Shown: positions 21,893-33,129 of the stretch, piece after piece
Layout of the letters: each line of letters begins with the position of its first letter
How positions within the stretch are numbered: position 1 is the first letter of the stretch
Assembly: GCA_039707465.1 (NCBI GenBank)
Contig: CM077643.1
Location: forward strand, 40,912,105 to 40,976,104
From: Rhabdophis nuchalis
Lineage: Eukaryota > Chordata > Lepidosauria > Squamata > Natricidae
Length of the DNA: 64,000 nucleotides
Direction: 5' to 3'
The notes under the pieces: model-generated
Seen by the model: only the letters and a program-made list of their open reading frames with translations
What the model was told of the DNA's origin: nothing
The model's database searches: none
Translations under genes and position numbers: made by a program

Positions 21893-22415
21893 CCTCTTTC
21901 TTTCTTCCTCTCTCTCTCTCTCCATTTCTCTCTTTCTCTTTCTTTCTCTCTCTTTTTCTCTTTCTTTCTGTCTCTCTTTCTTCCTCTCTCTCTCTCTCTC
22001 CATTTCTCTCTTTCTTTCTCTCTCTCTTTTTCTCTTTCTTTCTGTCTCCCTTTCTCTCTCACTCTCTCTCTCTTTCTTCCTCTCTCTCTCTCTCTCTTTC
22101 TGTCTCTTTCTTTCTTTTCCTTTTTCTCTTTCTCTTTCTTTCTCTCTTTCACTCTTTCCCTTTTTCTCTCTCTCTCTTTTTCTCTTTCTTTCTGTCTCTC
22201 TGTCTCTTTCTTTCTCTCTCTCTTTCTTTCTCTCTTTCTCTTTCTCTCTGTGTGTGTGTCACTCTCTCTGATTCTCTCCCTCCCTCCCTCCCTCTGTATG
22301 TCTGTCTCTCCCTCTTTCCCCGTCTGTCTCCGATTCAATCCCTCCCTGTGTCATTCTCTATCTGGGTCTCTCTCCGTCTCTCTCCCTCCCCTTCTGTCTC
22401 TCTCTGTGTCTGTCA
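21893..22415. repeat. Long polypyrimidine tract (CT/TTTC/TCTG)n
   Basis: More than 500 bases almost wholly of C and T on the plus strand, in units such as CTCTCTCTTTTTCTCTTTC, with local larger repeats (the block at 21903-21980 recurs at 21980-22055). The MIS18BP1 pre-mRNA therefore carries a long GA tract. The long open frames on both strands here are composition artefacts. It sits directly upstream of an L2 3' end. Confidence 0.9.
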
Positions 22416-22435
22416 GAACAAGGGCATTTGTGGTT

Positions 22436-22800
22436 TGTTTATTTATTTATTTATATTTATATCCCGCCCTTCTCCACAGAGGACCCAGGGCGGCGCACAG
22501 GAAATTTAAAAATATACAAAAATAGAAAAATAAATACATAATTTAAAAAATATATTAAATTATCCCGATCCTATGCTAAAAACCAAATTGTTAAAATACC
22601 CAATTTAAAACTTTCTAAAAGTCCCCATGGGAGGTTAGGCTAGGCCGGCTTGATGGAAAAAATATGTCTTTAAACATTGGCGGAAGAGGCGGAGGTCGGT
22701 GATGGTGCGTAATTCAGAGGGTAGGTCGTTCCAAAGGGCAGGGCCCGCCACAGAGAAGGCTCTTCCCCTGGGTGTCGCCAGTCGGTTCAACACACCTCAG
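22436..22800 (-). repeat. L2-type LINE, 3' end
   Basis: (TTTA)n, then ATCCCGCCCTTCTCCACAGA and GACCCAGGGCGGCGCACAGG. The minus strand codes for the C-terminal words AGPALWNDLP- and LRTITDL-like. Same 3' end as at 9530-9831. Confidence 0.85.
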
Positions 22801-22913
22801 TCCCACAAAGGTCCTAAGGAGGCTCATTAAGAAATTTAGTTGGCTCTTGGTCCTGACCGCCTCATGTCTCTTAATTTTTTTCAGGGGGTTTTCGTTTCCC
22901 ATTTTTAGCTGTT

Positions 22914-22928
22914 AATAAAGATGTTTGC
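22914..22928 (+). repeat. Left target-site duplication of the L1 insertion
   Basis: AATAAAGATGTTTGC, repeated exactly at 25964-25978 after the L1 tail. Confidence 0.85.
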
Positions 22929-23006
22929 ACGAATAATAGAATTATTGATAGAATTGAGTATGGAGGGAAAACGGTATTTCAACAAGATTTTATTAAAAAA
23001 TCATTT

Positions 23007-24872
23007 GTGGACTATTATGCTAAGTTATATGTACAGGACAATATACAGAATAAGTCAGTAGATGATTTCCTGGAAGGAAAAAGGGTTACCAAAATATCCA
23101 TGCTTCAAAAGGCAAATTTGGAACGTTTGATAACTGCTGATGAGATTACTCTAGCTATAAATCAACTTAAACTAGCCAAGGCTCCAGGGACTGATGGTTT
23201 GACTGCAATTTACTATAAAACTTTACAATTGGAAATGATTGAACATCTTACAGAACTATTTTGCAATATACAGCAAGGAGGTAAAATACCTTTCTCATGG
23301 AAAGCGGCTTTTATATCATTGATACCCAAAGACAAAGATGGTCCTAAGAAACCAGAGGATTACAGACCGATATCTCTTCTGAACACAGATTACAAAATAT
23401 TTGCTAAAGTACTAGCCAACAGATTGATGCCAGTTATCCAAGAGGTTATTCATCATTACCAAGCAGGATTTATTGAAGGTAGACATATGAAGGAGAATGT
23501 AAGGCAACTCATAGATTTAATCGACTATCTTGATAAGAATAAGCAGATCTCTGCAGTGCTGGTTTTCTTGGATGCGGAGAAAGCCTTCGATCGAGTGAAT
23601 TGGAACTTTCTAACCAAGACTTTGGAAAAGATGGATATGGGACCACGATTTCGACAGGCCATTGGAGCAATATACCAGCAACAAATTGCACAACTTATTA
23701 TTAATGGAAATTTGTCTACAACTTTCGAGATACAAAAAGATACAAGACAAGGTTGCCCACTATCTCCATTGTTATTTATTTTAACTTTGGAAGTCTTGTT
23801 GAATGCAATTCGGGACTCAAATTCCTTAAATGGTATAGCTATTAGGCAAAAGGAATACAGAACTAGAGCATTTGCCGATGATCTGGTTGTTACCCTTTCA
23901 CATCCTTTGAACTCAATAATACAGATGAAAAATATTATAGCAGAATTTGGCATGGTGTCTGGGTTTAGACTAAATCAAAACAAAACGAAAATGATGGTTA
24001 AAAACATGACAGAGACTCAAAGAAAGAGACTTGCAAGTTTGGCAGGTTTTGAAATAGTTTCCAAGGTCAAATATTTAGGTATACAAATTGCAGATTCAAA
24101 TACAAAACTCTTTCAAAATAATTATGAAGTGTTGTGGCAAAAGATACAGAAAGACCTACAAGCATGGAAAAAGTTACAACTATCTTTGCTTGGAAGGATT
24201 TCAGCAATTAAAATGAACATTCTACCTAGATTTATCTTTTTATTCCAGATGATACCGGTGCTCAAATCAGATAAAATTTTGTTAGAATGGCAAGCAACAT
24301 TAAATAAATTTGTTTGGAAGGAGAAAAAACCGAGAGTAAAGATTATGCAAGATACTCGTGAAAGAGGTGGCCTCAGACTCCCAAACCTTCGATTGTATTA
24401 TGAAGCTGCGGTATTGACGCATGTAGCAGATTGGTTTGGGAAAACAAAAACTGAATTGTTGAATATAGAAGGTCACGACCTTGTTCTGGGATGGCATGCA
24501 TATCTTTTTTATGAAGATAGGGTGGATAAAGTGTTTAACAATCATGTTCTCCGAAATGCCCTGATGAGAATATGGAAGAAGCACCGGCCTAATTGGGATT
24601 ATAAAATACCGCTTTGGTTGGATCTTGCAGACACCATGTGGATTACAAATACTAAGTCACTCGGGGGGTGTTTATATAAAGATGTGCTTATTGCTGATGG
24701 GGACGGATGGCAGTTGAAAACTTTGGAACAACTGTTGGAAGAAGGAATTACTTTAAATTGGTTACACTATATACAGTTACAGAAGAGATGGAAAGAAGAT
24801 TGTAGGGTTGGCTTTATGGATAAAGAAGTGGAACTGATCAAGCAGATAAGAGACTGGCCCAAAACATGTTAA
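23007..24872 (+). pseudogene. L1 ORF2 reverse transcriptase fragment
   Basis: A 621-codon open frame of L1 ORF2. Visible RT motifs: KAPGTDGLTAIYYKTL (near residue 58), LIPKDKDGPKKPEDYRPISL, the catalytic-type VFLDAEKAFDRVNW (about 188), QGCPLSPLLF (about 248) and the FADDLVV box (about 290), followed by the thumb words YLGIQIADS and LLGRISAIKMNILPRFIFLF. The two Asp residues of the FADD box are present. The frame actually opens before 23007. It stops after DWPKTC, where a one-base shift moves the coding into the next frame. Confidence 0.9.
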
Positions 24873-24873
24873 A

Positions 24874-25461
24874 AGAATATATAATGTATTGTTAGAAAGA
24901 GACTCAGAAAGTGAATTGATGAAGGATTGCATGATTAAATGGGCTCAGAACTTTGATGAATTGGTTATGTTGGATACGTGGAAAAAAATATGGGTTCAGA
25001 ATGTTAAATTTACGCAGTCACAAAATCTAAGGGAGAATTTTTATAAAATGTTTTACAGATGGTACTTAGACCCTAAGAAATTATCATGTATGTACCCAAA
25101 TGTTCAACCAAAATGCTGGAGGTGCGGGTGTTTAGATGCTACCTTTTTTCATGTATGGTGGACTTGCAATAAGGTTAAAGCTTTTTGGATAAAAATATGG
25201 TGGGTTATGCAAAATGTATTTAAGCACAGAATACAGTTTACTCCGCAAATGTTTTTATTGGATATAACTAAGGATTTTACAAAAGGGGAAATAAAATTGT
25301 TTTTGTATATGGTTACAGCAGCTAGGTTGCTGATTGCTCAGCATTGGAAAAAAGTTTTTTTACCGACGATTGATCAATGGATTCAGAAAGTGGCGGGGTT
25401 TGCGGAAATGGCAAAAATTTCAGCTTTCTTAAAAGATCAGGAGAATTATACACAGGAATGA
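24874..25461 (+). pseudogene. L1 ORF2 C-terminal part, shifted frame
   Basis: It continues ORF2 after a single-base frameshift near 24865 (VKRIYNVLLERDSESELMKD). The L1 C-terminal cysteine motif is present: CWRCGCLDATFFHVWWTC. It ends AKISAFLKDQENYTQE. A related L1 tail fragment is at 42790. The element as it stands cannot make one continuous ORF2. Confidence 0.88.
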
Positions 25462-25963
25462 GCAAAATGGATTGATTATATACAGAATAAATACCAGACT
25501 AGGAAATATTATGTAGCCTTTAGGTAAGAATGGTTTGATAGGTGAACAGAGTAAATAATATATGGGATGTTTGGAATTATTAGAGTAGTGTATAGCGGAA
25601 GTCAGGGGGGTGGGTTTGAATGGGAGGTGGGGGAGGGTTAGGGTGGAGGGTGGGGAAATATATATGTATAATTAATTTAGAAGATGGGATTAATGGGATA
25701 CTGTTACTTTAAAAGAAATTTATATTATGATTTATATATGTTTAATTAATCTAGAAGATGGGGTTAATGGGATATTGTTACTTTAAGAGAAATTTATATT
25801 ATGATTGTTGGGAGAAGAGGGGGTACAATATTTGTATGAGAAACTTATTTTAAGACGTGGGGGAGGGGAGGGGGCACAGTATGTGTATGTGATTTATATT
25901 ATAAGTTGGGGGGGAGAAAAAGGGGGGGGAAACTTGTTTGTATAAAACTTTTTCAATAAAAAA

Positions 25964-25978
25964 AATAAAGATGTTTGC
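25964..25978 (+). repeat. Right target-site duplication of the L1 insertion
   Basis: Exact second copy of the 15-mer at 22914-22928. Confidence 0.85.
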
Positions 25979-26170
25979 TTCTGAAGTGGATTTGACAACT
26001 ATTTTTATTTATTCGGGGGGGGGGGGGGAGTATTGGTACTGAGAAAATAACCAGGTCCTATGAATAGTTTTAGATCCCCTCAGAGAGATAAAGAAAATGC
26101 TTCAATTTTTTTTTTAAGATTCAGGAATCTAATTTGCCTTCATACGTGATAAATGAAAGAAAGGCATTAC

Positions 26171-26255
26171 CGATTTCTTCTTTATATTCAGCCATGTGCA
26201 TCCCTTGCTTTTGATATAATTTTGCAGGTGGAAGACATGTTTATCACAGCTTTCC
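26171..26255 (-). CDS. MIS18BP1: MIS18BP1 coding exon 14 of 16
   Basis: One base plus 28 codons between TTTTAG and GTAATG. It reads ESCDKHVFHLQNYIKSKGCT, then WLNIKKKS. Human has NDCDKYVFRMQKYHKSNGG and NIKKK, so the match is clear. Part of the conserved C-terminal region. Confidence 0.93.
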
Positions 26256-26671
26256 CTAAAATTAAAAAAAAAAACAATTTAAATGGAGAATCTGTGTATG
26301 TGAATGTGTCTCACTTACTTACTCTCAAGGAGCAAGACCTACTTTGCTTATTGTCAGGCTGTAGCAGCACTCGCTGTTTATTCTTACCACCCTCCCAAGA
26401 ATCGATTCTTTTCTCTTCCTTTTTTCTATTTCTCTTCCTGTGCTTTCCCCCATCCCAAAAAGCATATTCCAGGATGCTCAAATGCCCGTATAATCCAACT
26501 TCCCCGTTGCTTGACTCAGTCCTATCCTTATTGTTGGAACGGTATATTTATGTGTGAATTTTACACACTTGTCAGCAGTGACTTCAGTGAGCCTAGAATG
26601 AGTTCTGCTCATAAAAAGGCAAGTACTTTTGCCGTTCAAAATAATGAATAGAATCCATCCGGAGTACCTAC

Positions 26672-26817
26672 CCATCCAGAGATGTCAGCATGCCAGGGCT
26701 GATATGGTCACATTGGGGTGTCTTCACCCAGGGGAAAATAGCCGAAGCAGGTGTAATAGGATGTCTCTCTTTCAACTGGAAAACATCTTCCTCTGGGGCC
26801 ACGCAGAACTGTGGCAA
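26672..26817 (-). CDS. MIS18BP1: MIS18BP1 coding exon 13 of 16
   Basis: Forty-eight codons plus two bases after acceptor CTGTAG, donor GTAGGT. It holds AIFPWVKTPQCDHISPGMLT, against human VIFPLVKTPQCQHVSPGML. The VKTPQC-HxSPGML block is the most conserved part of the tail. It starts LPQFCVAPEEDVFQL, like human LPSFQDSEDDD. Confidence 0.95.
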
Positions 26818-28372
26818 CTACAGATCATATCTTGGTTATCCCCAGAAAGAGAAGGTGTTTGCTGTAAGTTTACTATGATATTATCCCCATCCAAGAGCAT
26901 CTTTCTCATGTTGCCTTCATGCTTTGTTTTCTCAATTAGAAGATGATGCATTTATTATAAATTATCCATAATTAAAGCTGTGATAGAACTTTTAGTTATT
27001 TAGGTGAAAGTAACATAGCTTTAATAGATGGTGTGTGCCTTACCAACAGGATGAATCATATAGGTAGGGTAATGATTGTAAAGCTGTTAGAGTTTTGAGG
27101 TTGTGAAGATTTTTAAGGGGAAAAGGCCCAAAAGCAGATAGAAAGTTGAGTAAAGGATAAGCAAATGCAAAAGGCCTAATGTAATAAGTCTATTCTATTA
27201 AAGTAAAAAACTATTTTTTAAAACTTAAAACTCTTTAATAATAATAATAATAATAAATTTTAATTTGTAGACCGCTCCCTCTCCCCATAGGGACTCGGAG
27301 CGGTGCACAGGGAGGATAAAAAACAATAAATATACAAACATATTTAAAAACAGATTAAACGATATTCCTGTGCTAAAAATTCCCCATTAAAATACTAAGA
27401 TTCCCCATAAATTAATATATTAAAAACCCTATAGAAGAGAGACTACCCTAGGCCGGCCAAGCAGAAAAGATGTGTTTTTAATTTTAGACGGAAGGAATGG
27501 AGGTCCGTGGTCGTTCTAATGTCGGGGGGAAGGTCGTTCCAGAGGGCTGGGCCCGCCACAGAGAGAGCCCTTCCCCTGGGCGTCGCCCGCTGACAGAGTC
27601 TAGTGGACGGCACCCGGAGAAGTCCCTCTCTGTGGGAGCGAATCGGCCGTGCGGATGTATGTGGCAGGATCCGATCCCGCAGATAGCTAGGTCCCGAGCC
27701 ATGGAGCGCTTTAAAGATGATAACTAACACCTTGAAGCGCACCCGGAAGACGACAGGCAGCCAGTGCAGCTCGCGCAAGAGCGGTGTTATGTGGGTAAAC
27801 CTTGAGGTTCCCATAATTGCTTGCGCGGCTGCATTCTGGACCAGCTGAAGTCTCCGGGTGCACCTCAAGGGGAGCCCCATGTAGAGAGAGTTACAATAGT
27901 CCAGTTTAAGTTTTTTAAAAATCTCTCAAAGGGCCAACAATTTGCTGCTACAGATGGACTGAGTTCCAGAGAATGGTTCACATATAAATAACACTTAGAA
28001 AAGCAGAGTAAGGTAATAGGATGGGTATAATTTTTTTCTATATTTTCTTTCTTTTGTACTTTGTGCTATTAATTACCCACAACTAACAATGTACTTGCAA
28101 CTCTCTGCAATAACTAGAATCCCAATGGATACCAGATATTTTAGGGAATGTCTGTTGCATACATTTTGGACTAATCTCAAGATCTAGACATAAGCCACGA
28201 TTCTATAAATGTATTTCTGGAGACCAGCACAAAATCAAGAATGAATTTATTTCACACCATTCGAGCCCAGGAAAAGGAAAGCAACTTTCCATCTTTGTTT
28301 TGAACATTTCTAGCATCCTATCCGATGGAACCCTGGTAGAAATATTCTAATATAAGCACATGTGATATTTAC
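26818..28372. other. MIS18BP1 intron with an L2 relic
   Basis: Apart from the L2-type repeat at 27239-27905 I recognise nothing here. Confidence 0.5.
27239..27905 (-). repeat. L2-type LINE, 3' part with coding relic
   Basis: (AAT)n at 27239-27256 is the tail. The minus strand codes for the L2 C-terminal region: LQLVQNAAAQAIMGTSRFTH, ITPLLRELHWLPVVFRVRFK and LWNDLPPDIRTTTDLHSF. It is open for about 145 codons but lacks RT. 5'-truncated at about 27905. Confidence 0.88.
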
Positions 28373-28512
28373 TTTTATGTTCCTATTTTGGAAAGGTGTG
28401 GAAGTAAAGATGTCATCGTGGTTATCCTTGGGCATCTCTTCGAGGAAGTTCCGCATCTGTCGTATCCTTTTCAGGGTTCCCACCCTTGCCAACGGCTGTT
28501 GTGTCTCCCTAT
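28373..28512 (-). CDS. MIS18BP1: MIS18BP1 coding exon 12 of 16
   Basis: Acceptor CTGGTAG (phase demands this AG rather than the GATAG four bases on), donor GTAAAT. It reads RVGTLKRIRQMRNFLEEMPK then DNHDDIFTSTPFQ. Human has KVGTLKRKQQMREFLEQLPK and DDHDDFFSTTPLQ. Confidence 0.95.
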
Positions 28513-28857
28513 CTACCAGCAAGAATGATACAAACTAACATGGGACATTCTTTTTTTTTTCCTTTGCAAGAGGATGGAAATTGTAGACAAAGGTTAGAAG
28601 CCACTTTATAAAAAAACTGTTACTTTCCTTAATCTGAATTTTTTGGATTGGAATTTTGTTCACTCCCTGCACTAACTGTGTTTAAACAACACCATACACA
28701 AACAGCTTCATCAGACCATTTTAAAGACAAAATCAGTTTGTACACCGCCACCTTTTCCAACAAGTGAACAATAATAACACATAAGCATCCTATTATTCCT
28801 TGATTTTCTCTGCCCAAAATTCTGAAAATTTCTCCCGATATTTTCAGGTGCAGATTC

Positions 28858-28881
28858 AAAAAAAAAAAAAAAAAAAAAAAA
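28858..28881. repeat. Poly(A) tract
   Basis: About 23 A bases on the plus strand (poly(T) in the MIS18BP1 transcript), inside an intron. No retrotransposed body is visible beside it. Confidence 0.8.
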
Positions 28882-29069
28882 GCGCCTTTATTCATCTTAA
28901 AACAGAAAAGTGCTTGCCTAATTTTGCAACATTCAAGTGCACCCCTAAACAAATAAGAAAAATGCTATGCTTTGGTTGAAAGTCTACCCTTCCAGGCCCC
29001 CAGAACGGGAATCTTGACAGGTGTCTGGCTTTGCATGGAAGAAGACAGGGAAGAGGTCAGGACTTGTAC

Positions 29070-29236
29070 CTCTTTCTTTCTTTTCCCCAGGCTTGGTGGT
29101 CTTCTTTGGGGCGCGTTTCTTCCCGTCATGCTCTGCCATGTATTTTTCCTGGCATTCTTCAGCTGATCGTGTTCCCACAGTCTTTGCCACATCCATCCAG
29201 AAACCACTTTTGTGTTTGGGAAAAGATGCCACTGCC
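29070..29236 (-). CDS. MIS18BP1: MIS18BP1 coding exon 11 of 16 (SANT domain, second half)
   Basis: Acceptor TTTTATAG, donor GTACAA. It reads [20 protein letters not shown], then [13 protein letters not shown], matching human [20 protein letters not shown] and GSRSPEECQRKYM. This is helices 2-3 of the Myb/SANT fold. A lysine-rich stretch ([17 protein letters not shown]) follows. Confidence 0.96.
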
Positions 29237-29573
29237 CTATAAAAATATGAAGGACTGGGTGAACCACATTATGTTATAACTTTGGTGCCGACGGCATGAA
29301 AGTTGGAAGCTATATAGAATCTAAAAAGGGAGATAGAAGAGAGAAGAAAAAAAAGATCAGGAATTTGCAGGAAAAAAAGTTGGGAGTTGTGTAGGAGGAA
29401 AATCATTTGCAGGATTGGGTAGGAGAGAGTAGAAAAATAAAGCTTACAAATCATTTTGTTGACTAATATGGAGTCAGATATTGTTATCCTTGCATTAGAA
29501 GAACTCTAAGTCACACCTTTACAGACAGCATCTTACAGCATGAGGGGAAATTATGGTCTGACCATCCCTACTT

Positions 29574-29575
29574 GC
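29574..29575 (-). other. GC 5' splice site of the SANT intron
   Basis: Phase continuity and alignment to the human SANT domain need the exon to end at CACAG, so the intron starts GCAAGT. The nearby GT (GTAGGG, four bases on) would shift the frame. AG|GCAAGT is the classic strong context of GC-AG introns. Confidence 0.8.
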
Positions 29576-30461
29576 CTGTGCATCTTTTCCAATTCTTCTT
29601 CAGTCCAGTTTTCATCAGTGCCTAGAAGAGACTTCACAGCATTCCTTAACTTGCTCTGGTTGTGTGGCTTTCTAGTCATAGGCAAGGCTTCTGGACTCGT
29701 TGAAATGGGACCATTAGTTCTCTTGGTAGGTATTGTTATCTTACTTTCTTTCACAGGAAATGCCTCCATGCTGTTTTCACTTTCGGACTCTGATGCCAGC
29801 GCATTCTTTCTGGCTCTCTTGAACCCCTTCTGTGACTTTTGTCTATTCTTTTTCTCTGGCTCAGAGCTGGTACCCAAGTCAGGAGACGAACTTTTGTTAC
29901 TTAGTTCTTCCAGCTGGTCCTCCTTGAGGAAGTAAGAACATGTTGTCTTTCGGCTCTGAGAAGGTGCTACGCAATTCTCTGTACTTTTTTGCTCACGGGA
30001 TGGTCCTTGTGTATTGCCACATTCCTTGTTGAACGCTTCTCTTTTGAAAGGAGGCCGTATTTTCCTTTTAATACACGGGATCTCTTCACTAGAGTCATCT
30101 TCATCTGTGCAGGGAACACTTTCCACAACTTTCTCCATTTGTTGATGTTGTTCCAACAAATTTAACGGGCAGCTCAAAGTGTCTAATTCTACATCAGCCA
30201 AGTTTCTTTCAGAGTAAGTAAGGTTTCCACACTTCTTAGTCCCATTTTGCTCATTTCTGGGCCTCCTGTTGGAGTGCTGCTTTTCTTGCCTTGTTTTCTT
30301 TCTCAGAGGTGTCAGCATAACAGTGGCTCTCTTCTTGTAAATATCTTCAATGATTAATTCAGAGTCATTTTCTTCAGGGTCTGAAATAAGGTGTTGTGAC
30401 TGTTGCTTCAATTTACATTTGGTTTTCCTGGTTCTATTCTCAGATTTCTTATTATTTTTTC
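29576..30461 (-). CDS. MIS18BP1: MIS18BP1 coding exon 10 of 16 (long exon, SANT start)
   Basis: The largest exon, 886 bp, from acceptor TACCTAG to the GC donor. The N-terminal part is basic (KNNKKSENRTRKTK), then KKRATVMLTPLRKKTRQEK, comparable to human AYILVTPLKSRK. Acidic serine clusters follow (NKSSSPDLGTSSEPEKK, ASESESENSMEAF). The end DENWTEEELEKMH is helix 1 of the SANT domain. Mostly disordered otherwise. Confidence 0.94.
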
Positions 30462-30469
30462 CTAGGTAA

Positions 30470-31049
30470 AAATTAAGTTTGGAAATACAAGTTAGCAGGT
30501 TCTAAATCAATGAAATTATAACTTGCTAATAGAATTAATTCCTTCTTCACCTTTCCATTCTGCAGGTATTTAAGGCAGCTGACAGGATTTAAACAGCAAA
30601 AGCAAAATGTAAAATTTAAAAAAATAAAAATCTATACAAAATCTTGCACGAAAATTAACCACTAAAAGCACAACAAAAGATGTGTGTCATTTAAAAATAC
30701 TAACAGAGGGAGCAAAAATCAGCTCCAGGGGAATGTCTTCCTTATTACTAGAACATGAGAAATCCTTTCTTACATGCCAGAAAGAGGGAGGGGGAGGCAT
30801 TAAACAGAGGGGGCATTTTCAAAACAAGCACTGCTGAAGGATTGAAATCAGGACTGAGACAAATTTGTAAAATAAGGGCAATCCTTTCTTTAAACCCAAC
30901 AGTTGAAATTGTGCAACCACTGCATATCTTTTCAGTACAGGTAAATAATCCCTGCATCTTTCATTGGTTAGCAGCAAAAAACAACAACCCTATTTAACAT
31001 CATCTGCACTTCCAGACAATTTACAAGCATAGCCTACAGGGATTATTTT
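30470..31049. other. MIS18BP1 intron, no recognised element
   Basis: AT-rich; nothing supported. Confidence 0.5.
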
Positions 31050-31378
31050 GTATAGTCGTATCATAATCACCAAAGTGTAGAAAATGATGTGAAATGTGCC
31101 TTGTACAATAAGGATTGCACAACCTCCCCCTATGACTGAAGAGAAAAGTTATGATCAGTTTTGTGACCATTGCTCTGTCCCAAGGACATGTGATCACCTT
31201 TGCCACCTTATGACAAGCAAAGTCACTGGAGAAGCCAGATTCACTTAACAACTATGTTACTAACGTATCAACTGCGGTGATCCACTTAACCACTGTGACA
31301 AGAAAGGCCATAAAATGGGGCAAAACTTACTTAACAACAGAAATCTGGGGCTCAATTGTAAGTCAAGGACTGCCTGGC
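31050..31378. mobile_element. Family A MITE, partial
   Basis: Contains TATGACAAGCAAAGTCACTG, ATAAAATGGGGCAAAACTTA and the right end GTAAGTCAAGGACTGCCTG; the left end is lost or decayed. Confidence 0.6.
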
Positions 31379-31599
31379 TATGGCTGCAATTGGCAAAGAT
31401 ACTGGTGAACAGAAATTGAGCAGGAACAACTAAATAAACCTATTATGACACAAAACCGTAAACTTATATAGTTGTATCAGACATCAAGTTGCAAGTACAG
31501 TACTTTGCAACTACCTTCCCAAAATAAATGCTCTCCAGCGAAACTGATGGATTACCAGGTTACAATATTCCTGTCCCTAAGGATAATTTCAAGGACCCC

Positions 31600-31975
31600 C
31601 ATCTATGCTTGAAAAGTTTTCTGTCAGTGATCTAACATATGCCGGTGAAACATGGACACTAACCTCACAACTGATAAAAAAAGCTACGAGTGGTGCAATG
31701 GAAAGATACATACTTGGCATCAAGTATAGAAGACAAGATAGAAAGACTCATGCATGGATTACAGAACAAACGAAAGTATCATCAAGAGAGTAAAAGAATT
31801 GAAATGGAAAGGGGCTGGTCATATAGCAAGAAGAACTGATGGCAGGGGGACCAAAGCAGTCATAGAATGGATCCCACTTGATAAACAGCATCCACAAGAG
31901 ACCTAAAAGAAGATAGAGCGACAACATCACCAAGTATTACAGGCCCAACTGGCAAAGGAAAGCTAACTCTGATTT
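31600..31975 (+). repeat. RTE-type LINE, C-terminal fragment
   Basis: The plus strand, with frameshifts, codes for YAGETWTLTSQLIKK, AMERYILGIKYRRQDRKT and LKWKGAGHIARRTDG, the well-known end of RTE/BovB-like reverse transcriptases. A second fragment of the same kind is at 47545-47700. Confidence 0.75.
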
Positions 31976-32248
31976 TTATTGATATGATGATTGGAGCTCT
32001 TTTGAAGAGAAAGGAAGAACAAAAGTAATTTTACAACGCTACCTGAATCCTGCTAATCCAACTGACTTTTGTCTTAGAGCAAAAAGGGAGAAGACGAGAA
32101 ATATTTTGGGACATTTCTTTCATTTAATGCAATCAAGAGCAGCTCATGCAGCATTAATATTGTAAACTACCCCAGCTTCGTTGTAATATATACCTGAAAA
32201 AGTACAAGTCGTGCCTTATAAAATTGGAAGGGGAAAGTTGCCAACTAT

Positions 32249-33083
32249 AATACAATAATACAATACAATAGCAGAGTTGGAAGGGACCTTGTAGGTCTTC
32301 TAGTCCAACCCCCTGCGTGGGCAGGAACCTTATACCATTTCAGACAAATGTCTATCTAACATCTTCTTAAAGACTTCCAGGGTTGGGGCATTCACAACTG
32401 CTGGAGGCAAGCTGTTCCAGAGGTTAATTGTTCTAACTGTCAGGAAATTTCTCCTTAGTTCTAAGTTGCTTCTCTCCTTGATTAGTTTCCACCCATTGCT
32501 TGTTGTCCTGCCCCCAGGTGCCTTGGAGAATAGTTTGACTCCCTCTTCTTTGTGGCACCCTCTGAGATATCGGAACACTGCTATCATGTCTCCCTGGTCC
32601 TTCTCTTCATCAAACTAGACATACCCAGCTCCTGCAACCGTTCTTCATATGTTTTAGTCTCCAGTCCCCTAATCATCTTGATTGCTCTTCTCTGCACTCT
32701 TTCCAGAGTCTCCACGTCTTTTCTACATAGTGGCGACCAAAACTGTATGCAGTATTCCAAGTGTGGCCTTACCAAGGCACTATACAGTGGCGTTAACACT
32801 TCACGTGATCTAGATTCTATCCCTCTGTTTATGCAGCCTAGAACTGTGTTGGCTTTTTTGGCAGCTGCTGCACACTGCTGGCTCATATTTAAATGGTTGT
32901 CCACTAGGATTCCAAGATCCCTCTCACAGTTGCTACTATTGAGCAAGGTACCACCTATACTGTACCTGTGCATTTTGTTCTTCTTGCCTAAATGTAGAAC
33001 CTTACTTTTTTCACAATTGAATTTCATTTTATTAGATAGTGCCCAATGTTCAAGTTTGTCAAGATCCTTCTGTATCTTAAGCC
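32249..33083 (-). repeat. CR1 LINE, longest copy of the window
   Basis: The minus strand keeps about 250 codons of the CR1 C-terminal region with few breaks: MKFNCEKSKVLHLGKKNKMH, ERDLGILVDNHLNMSQQCA, LVRPHLEYCIQFWSPLC, ERVQRRAIKMIRGLETK and LRRNFLTVRTINLWNSLP. An (AATAC)n tail is at the 3' end. 5'-truncated at a 33-bp inverted duplication. The copies at 12848, 43104, 47700 and 60112 belong to the same family. Confidence 0.92.
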
Positions 33084-33129
33084 TATCTTCTGGAGTGGCT
33101 TAAGATACAGAAGGATCTTGACAAACTTG
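33051..33129. repeat. Perfect 33-bp hairpin at the CR1 5' junction
   Basis: Positions 33051-33083 and 33097-33129 are exact reverse complements around a 13-base loop. The left arm is the 5'-most CR1 sequence, and the right arm is its inverted copy. This looks like snap-back synthesis at the end of a truncated reverse transcript. Confidence 0.9.

Larger units (their letters stand above)
22929..25963 (+). mobile_element. 5'-truncated L1 retrotransposon
   Basis: A 3.0-kb L1 with most of ORF2 from the reverse transcriptase onward, G-rich 3' UTR (25610-25940) and A-rich tail (CAATAAAAAAAATAAAG). Exact 15-bp target duplications flank it. It lies in a MIS18BP1 intron, antisense to the gene. The endonuclease part and ORF1 are missing, which is usual for 5' truncation. 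The near-intact frame and perfect duplications point to a fairly recent insertion. Confidence 0.93.

Noticed and set aside
21845..22525. Long open frames on both strands (serine/leucine- or arginine/glutamate-rich)
   Set aside because: They follow from the CT/GA repeat composition; a low-complexity tract opens every frame.
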